From NCBI GenBank assembly GCA_002415855.1, contig DIAS01000081.1:9742-27411 (forward strand): a stretch of 17,670 bases of DNA, read 5' to 3'. The position numbers were made by a program, and so were the translations under genes. Under the pieces are notes generated by a model, which saw nothing but the letters and a program-made list of their open reading frames with translations, had not been told where the DNA came from and did not search any database. Below are positions 15,121 to 17,670 of the stretch, piece after piece (positions within the stretch are counted from its first letter, which is position 1; each line of letters begins with the position of its first letter). This stretch comes from Bacteroidales bacterium UBA5072. GTDB lineage: Bacteria > Bacteroidota > Bacteroidia > Bacteroidales > UBA10428.

Positions 15121-15243
15121 CAAAAATAATCCCCCGGCTTTACCATGGGATTTCCAATAAAAGAAGGCTCAAACCCCAGTTTGAAGCCTTTTTTTTATTG
15201 GAAAGACCGCCCGGCGCGGAGCGTCGGAGGGGGATTATTTTGG
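15121..15243. repeat. Outer inverted repeat around the tRNA terminator
   Basis: CAAAAATAATCCCCC (15121-15135) is nearly the reverse complement of GGGGGATTATTTTGG (15229-15243; 13 of 15 positions). It encloses the terminator hairpin at 15151-15204. The right arm is also part of the GC-rich direct repeat copy at 15210-15288, so the left arm may be a fragment of an inverted copy of that element. Confidence 0.5.
15151..15204 (+). terminator. Long hairpin terminator after tRNA-Ser
   Basis: TTTCCAATAAAA at the left edge pairs with TTTTATTGGAAA at the right edge. Inside this, AAGGCT (15164-15169) pairs with AGCCTT (15185-15190) and CAAAC (15170-15174) with GTTTG (15179-15183), closing a CCCA loop with one bulged A (15184). 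Eight T residues follow the inner GC stem (15189-15196), giving an intrinsic terminator embedded in a longer stem. The A-run on the left arm would allow some activity on the other strand as well, which would serve M23 transcripts arriving from the right. Confidence 0.8.
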
Positions 15244-15288
15244 TTTTGCCGGGGCCTCCCACCAGGGATCACGCAGTAATCCCATATC
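15210..15288. repeat. GC-rich structured repeat, copy A
   Basis: This 79-base unit aligns without gaps to copy B at 15302-15380, with 61 of 79 identical bases and a 92-base period. It begins with CCCGGCGCGGAGCGTCGGAG and ends with the conserved block GGATCACGCAGTAATCC. No open frame with coding character is seen. It is markedly more GC-rich than its AT-rich surroundings. Confidence 0.7.
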
Positions 15289-15301
15289 AATCTATCATCT
15301 A

Positions 15302-15380
15302 CCCGGCGCGAAGCGACGGAGGAGGATAATTTTGAGCTTGCAGGGTTCTCCCCCTGCGGATCATGCAGTAATCCAAATTC
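15302..15380. repeat. GC-rich structured repeat, copy B
   Basis: This is the second copy of the element. It starts with CCCGGCGCGAAGCGACGGAG and includes GCAGGG-TTCTCC-CCCTGC, which folds as a hairpin, and GGATCATGCAGTAATCC, which is an interrupted palindrome. The A/B differences in the centre suggest diverged copies. It is followed by a second inverted repeat, AATCCAAA (15370-15377) with TTTGGATT (15403-15410). The 15381-15464 stretch also contains the small hairpin CAGGC-AGGA-GCCTG (15442-15455); I see no gene anywhere in 15116-15491. Confidence 0.7.
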
Positions 15381-15464
15381 TGGTTCTACCTTTTATCGTA
15401 AGTTTGGATTTACAGGCAGAGCCTTGTACCATATTTCGTCTCAGGCAGGAGCCTGTGCCGAACT

Positions 15465-15483
15465 GCGGCGCGAAGCGACGGAG
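15465..15483. repeat. GC-rich repeat, truncated copy C (core only)
   Basis: GCGGCGCGAAGCGACGGAG contains the 17-base core of copy B exactly (GGCGCGAAGCGACGGAG, 15467-15483). Only this core is retained. It lies 9 bases beyond the stop codon of the M23 peptidase gene. Confidence 0.6.
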
Positions 15484-15491
15484 CAGCGAAA

Positions 15492-16814
15492 TTATTTGCC
15501 TTCAGTCAGGACTTCCTGCCAGGGTTTGTGGAGTAGTTCTGCCGGAATATATTCCTCAGCCATCTTTGCTTCATCGGTACCCGCCAGAAGATCAAGGGTT
15601 GCCAGCTTAACGGCATTAAAAGCAGTTCTGTTCTCAGGTCTTACAGGATCCACAGGAGGCGATTCCATCTTGAGCGGATCAATGGGTGATCCATTTCTGG
15701 TTACCCTGAAATCGAGGTGCGGTCCGGTGGAGAGCCCTGAACTGCCAACATAACCGATTAAATCCCCTTGCCTGACATAAGTGCCACTTGAGATTCCTTT
15801 GCCGAAACCGCTTAAGTGCATATAGGTTGTGGTATACACGCTATTGTGCCTTACTTTTACAATTCTTCCTGCCCCGCTTTGGTAACCGGCAGTGATGATC
15901 CGGCCGTCACCGATAGAATAAACCGGTGTGCCAACAGGAGCAGCATAGTCAACACCATAATGCGGACGACGTATCTTAAGAATCGGGTGAAGCCGGCTTC
16001 CTGAAAATCTTGAAGATATCCTTGAAAATCTCAACGGCGCCTTAAGAAATGCACGTCTCAGACTATTGCCCTCCTCATCGAAGTATGCTTCCACACTGTC
16101 CTGCATAAATGGGATAGCCACCAGTTCCTTGCCGGCATGAAAGAAGCGTGCCGCATGTATTCGGCCAAGTCCTACAGAAACAGAGTCGACATAAAGCTCA
16201 TCATAGACCACGGAGAAGTGATCCCCGGGCTGTAGTCCGAAAAAGTCCACGGTCCATGCATATATTTCCGACAATTCCAGGGCCACATTCGGATTGATAT
16301 TATTTTTGGTAATGGCATCCCAGAGGGAGGTGATGATCTCACCTTTAACCTTTTTTTGCCTGGTAATTACTTCCTTTTGCTGAAGCTGAACATGAACTGT
16401 ATCCGAAAATTTAAACAGCACATAATCAATCGGTGAGTGCTCATAAACAAAGTATTGCAGCCGGTTCAGCGAATCCTTTGAAAGAAATGCGGTATAGCTA
16501 TTTCCCTGTCTTATTTTGCGCAGGTCAAAAACACGGTCAGCATAGAGCAGCAATTGCGCAAGCGATCGTTCCGGTAAGGTATACTCCTGAAGAATCTGTC
16601 CGAGATTTTGATCCCTGCCGATCTTGCCAGACTCGATACGGAAGGAGTCAACGGTAAGTCCGTATAACCTGGCCATTGGCACGGCAATAACCGAAGCTTC
16701 AGTTTCCTGCTGCCGTTGAATGCTGTCAAAACGGGGCAGAATAAACCAGTACGTTGCCGCTCCAAGAAGCATAAGCACGCTGATTATCAGGATAACTTTA
16801 ACGTATATTTTCAT
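15492..16814 (-). CDS. M23-family envelope metallopeptidase, HxD variant
   Basis: The 440-residue product has an N-terminal membrane anchor or uncleaved signal (about 5-24), a MepM/Csd3-like middle region (about 60-260, with the LysM/OapA-like LGQILQEYTL...IRQGNSYTAF) and a C-terminal LytM/M23 domain (about 270-385). Such enzymes cut peptide cross-links in peptidoglycan outside the cytoplasmic membrane. The first zinc motif is intact: RPHYGVDYAAP (H285, D289), and H333 (YMHLS) is the expected catalytic-side His. The usual HxH is H366-L-D368 (TGPHLDFRV): the second His, normally a zinc ligand, is Asp. The codon is GAT (complement of 15711-15713), so this is not a sequencing shift. Asp can coordinate zinc, so activity may persist. 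The gene starts 3 bases after the leuS stop, so it is the downstream member of that operon. Confidence 0.93.
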   Translation of the reverse strand: MKIYVKVILIISVLMLLGAATYWFILPRFDSIQRQQETEASVIAVPMARLYGLTVDSFRIESGKIGRDQNLGQILQEYTLPERSLAQLLLYADRVFDLRKIRQGNSYTAFLSKDSLNRLQYFVYEHSPIDYVLFKFSDTVHVQLQQKEVITRQKKVKGEIITSLWDAITKNNINPNVALELSEIYAWTVDFFGLQPGDHFSVVYDELYVDSVSVGLGRIHAARFFHAGKELVAIPFMQDSVEAYFDEEGNSLRRAFLKAPLRFSRISSRFSGSRLHPILKIRRPHYGVDYAAPVGTPVYSIGDGRIITAGYQSGAGRIVKVRHNSVYTTTYMHLSGFGKGISSGTYVRQGDLIGYVGSSGLSTGPHLDFRVTRNGSPIDPLKMESPPVDPVRPENRTAFNAVKLATLDLLAGTDEAKMAEEYIPAELLHKPWQEVLTEGK

Positions 16815-16817
16815 GAA

Positions 16818-17670
16818 TCAAGCTACGACAATGTTAATAATTTTACCTGGCACAAATACGATCTTTTTGATTTGCTTGCCTTCAATCCATTTTCTAGACT
16901 GTGGATCGTGCATTACAGCCTTCTCCGCATCCTCAGCCGTAATATCCAAAGGCAGCGTTAGTTTGAAGCGGAGTTTGCCATTGCAGGATACCGGATATTC
17001 AAACGTATCTTCCTGTAAATAAGTTTCATTTGCTATCGGAAAATCCAGTTGGCTGATACTTGGACTGTTACCTAACGTCGCCCATAATTCTTCAGCCAGG
17101 TGGGGTGCAAATGGTGAAAGTACACAGGTAAAATCCTCTGCAGTTTTTTTTGTTACTTTACCTTTTTTAATACACAGGTTGGTAAAGATCATCATCTGTG
17201 ATATGGCTGTATTAAACCGCAGATGTTCGATATCCTGTCCGACCTTTTTAATTGTATGGTGGAGTCCTTTCAAAATCTCCTTATCCTCTTCGCCGGAAAC
17301 AATATTGTGTTGTTCTCCAAAAAATCTGGCTACGCGGTTCAGGAATCCGTAAACGCCCTTCACACCCGTATCGGTCCAGGGTTTTATCACATCGAGCGGT
17401 CCCATGAACATTTCATACAGACGGAGGGAATCAGCCCCGTATTGCTTTACGACATCATCAGGGTTAACGACGTTTTTAAGCGACTTGGACATTTTGGCCA
17501 CAATCTGCCGCAATTCTTCACCGCTTTCCTGATGATAAAACCTGCCGTCACGGTCCTCAACCAGATCAACGGGTATCTTGGCGCCGGTTGCCGTTTCATA
17601 AGCAAAAGCCAGGATCATCCCCTGGTTGAAAAGTTTCTGAAAAGGTTCGTCTGTTGAAACGATCCCCAGG
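16818..17670 (-). CDS. leuS: Leucyl-tRNA synthetase, C-terminal part (5' end outside window)
   Basis: The frame is open to the right edge of the window; 17 further codons upstream of the ATG at 17618 read as LeuRS sequence (DEPFQKLFNQGMILAF), so the gene is truncated by the window. The class I signature KMSKS is present (residues 42-46 counted from the ATG at 17618), followed by NVVNPDDVVKQYGADSLRLYEMFMGPL and then the helical anticodon-binding domain and the small C-terminal domain (VIVPGKIINIVV-type ending, here IVFVPGKIINIVVA). The enzyme charges tRNA-Leu. About 284 C-terminal residues are present, out of roughly 900 usual. The stop codon is 3 bases before the start of the M23 peptidase gene. 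Confidence 0.97.
   Translation of the reverse strand, partial: LGIVSTDEPFQKLFNQGMILAFAYETATGAKIPVDLVEDRDGRFYHQESGEELRQIVAKMSKSLKNVVNPDDVVKQYGADSLRLYEMFMGPLDVIKPWTDTGVKGVYGFLNRVARFFGEQHNIVSGEEDKEILKGLHHTIKKVGQDIEHLRFNTAISQMMIFTNLCIKKGKVTKKTAEDFTCVLSPFAPHLAEELWATLGNSPSISQLDFPIANETYLQEDTFEYPVSCNGKLRFKLTLPLDITAEDAEKAVMHDPQSRKWIEGKQIKKIVFVPGKIINIVVA

Noticed and set aside
14952..15146. 64-codon minus-strand open frame (MVKPGDYFCFAERMGFEPM...)
   Set aside because: It is antisense to the tRNA-Ser gene; its conserved-looking peptide comes from the tRNA itself and is a well-known type of false gene.
15705..15719. Frameshift or sequencing error behind HLD in the M23 domain
   Set aside because: The frame is intact on both sides with normal downstream motif residues, so a plain substitution is the simpler reading.
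15332..15753. Two plus-strand open frames (92 and 109 codons)
   Set aside because: They run through the GC-rich repeats and opposite the M23 gene; composition is repeat-derived or shadow.
1..17670. CRISPR array, insertion sequence, prophage or toxin-antitoxin system
   Set aside because: No regularly spaced repeats with unique spacers, no transposase or integrase signatures, and almost all coding space is taken by recognisable chromosomal genes.

Overview
The window looks like a chromosomal segment from a member of the Bacteroidota, probably an uncultured Bacteroidia-type organism. Three promoters carry the -7 box TAnnTTTG typical of that phylum, Shine-Dalgarno sequences are mostly absent, and the gene types (FtsX/MacB-like permease of about 800 residues, PorT-like outer-membrane barrel, M23 peptidase encoded next to leuS) fit. 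The assignment rests on these signals, not on a database search. Most of the window is core housekeeping DNA. I see no prophage, insertion sequence, CRISPR array or integron.

Layout from left to right. A 5'-truncated seven-haem cytochrome c with a TPR tail (1-1779) is followed by a lone FtsX/MacB-type ABC permease (1954-4377). The gap between them holds what reads as a sigma-54 promoter with two upstream activator sites. On the minus strand, abutting the permease end to end, are modD (a NadC paralogue) and a GNAT acetyltransferase. Divergent from these is lepA (5830-7617). It converges on a small secreted protein built of 34-residue repeats (7625-8149, minus), whose upstream region carries a similar sigma-54-like promoter and activator-site arrangement. 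Then come aspS (minus) and, divergent from it, tadA, a small outer-membrane barrel, an unknown two-helix membrane protein, and dprA, tatD and ansA, with tatD and ansA overlapping. A tRNA-Ser(GGA) with a strong hairpin terminator follows, then about 375 bases of non-coding repeats. The right end holds, on the minus strand, an M23 envelope peptidase and the 3' end of leuS, separated by 3 bases and transcribed leuS first.

Functional links. Translation and its fidelity are well represented (lepA, aspS, tadA, tRNA-Ser, leuS). dprA, tatD and ansA cover DNA processing and asparagine catabolism. The most interesting signal is regulatory: the permease and the repeat protein lie 3 kb apart on opposite strands, yet each has a paired 16-bp site with 21-bp centre spacing about 80-110 bp upstream of a TGGCA-type -24 element. 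This suggests a shared regulon under a sigma-54 activator encoded elsewhere. Secondary points are an M23 peptidase with HxD in place of HxH, several families of short dispersed repeats at gene ends, and a pair of GC-rich structured repeats downstream of the tRNA.
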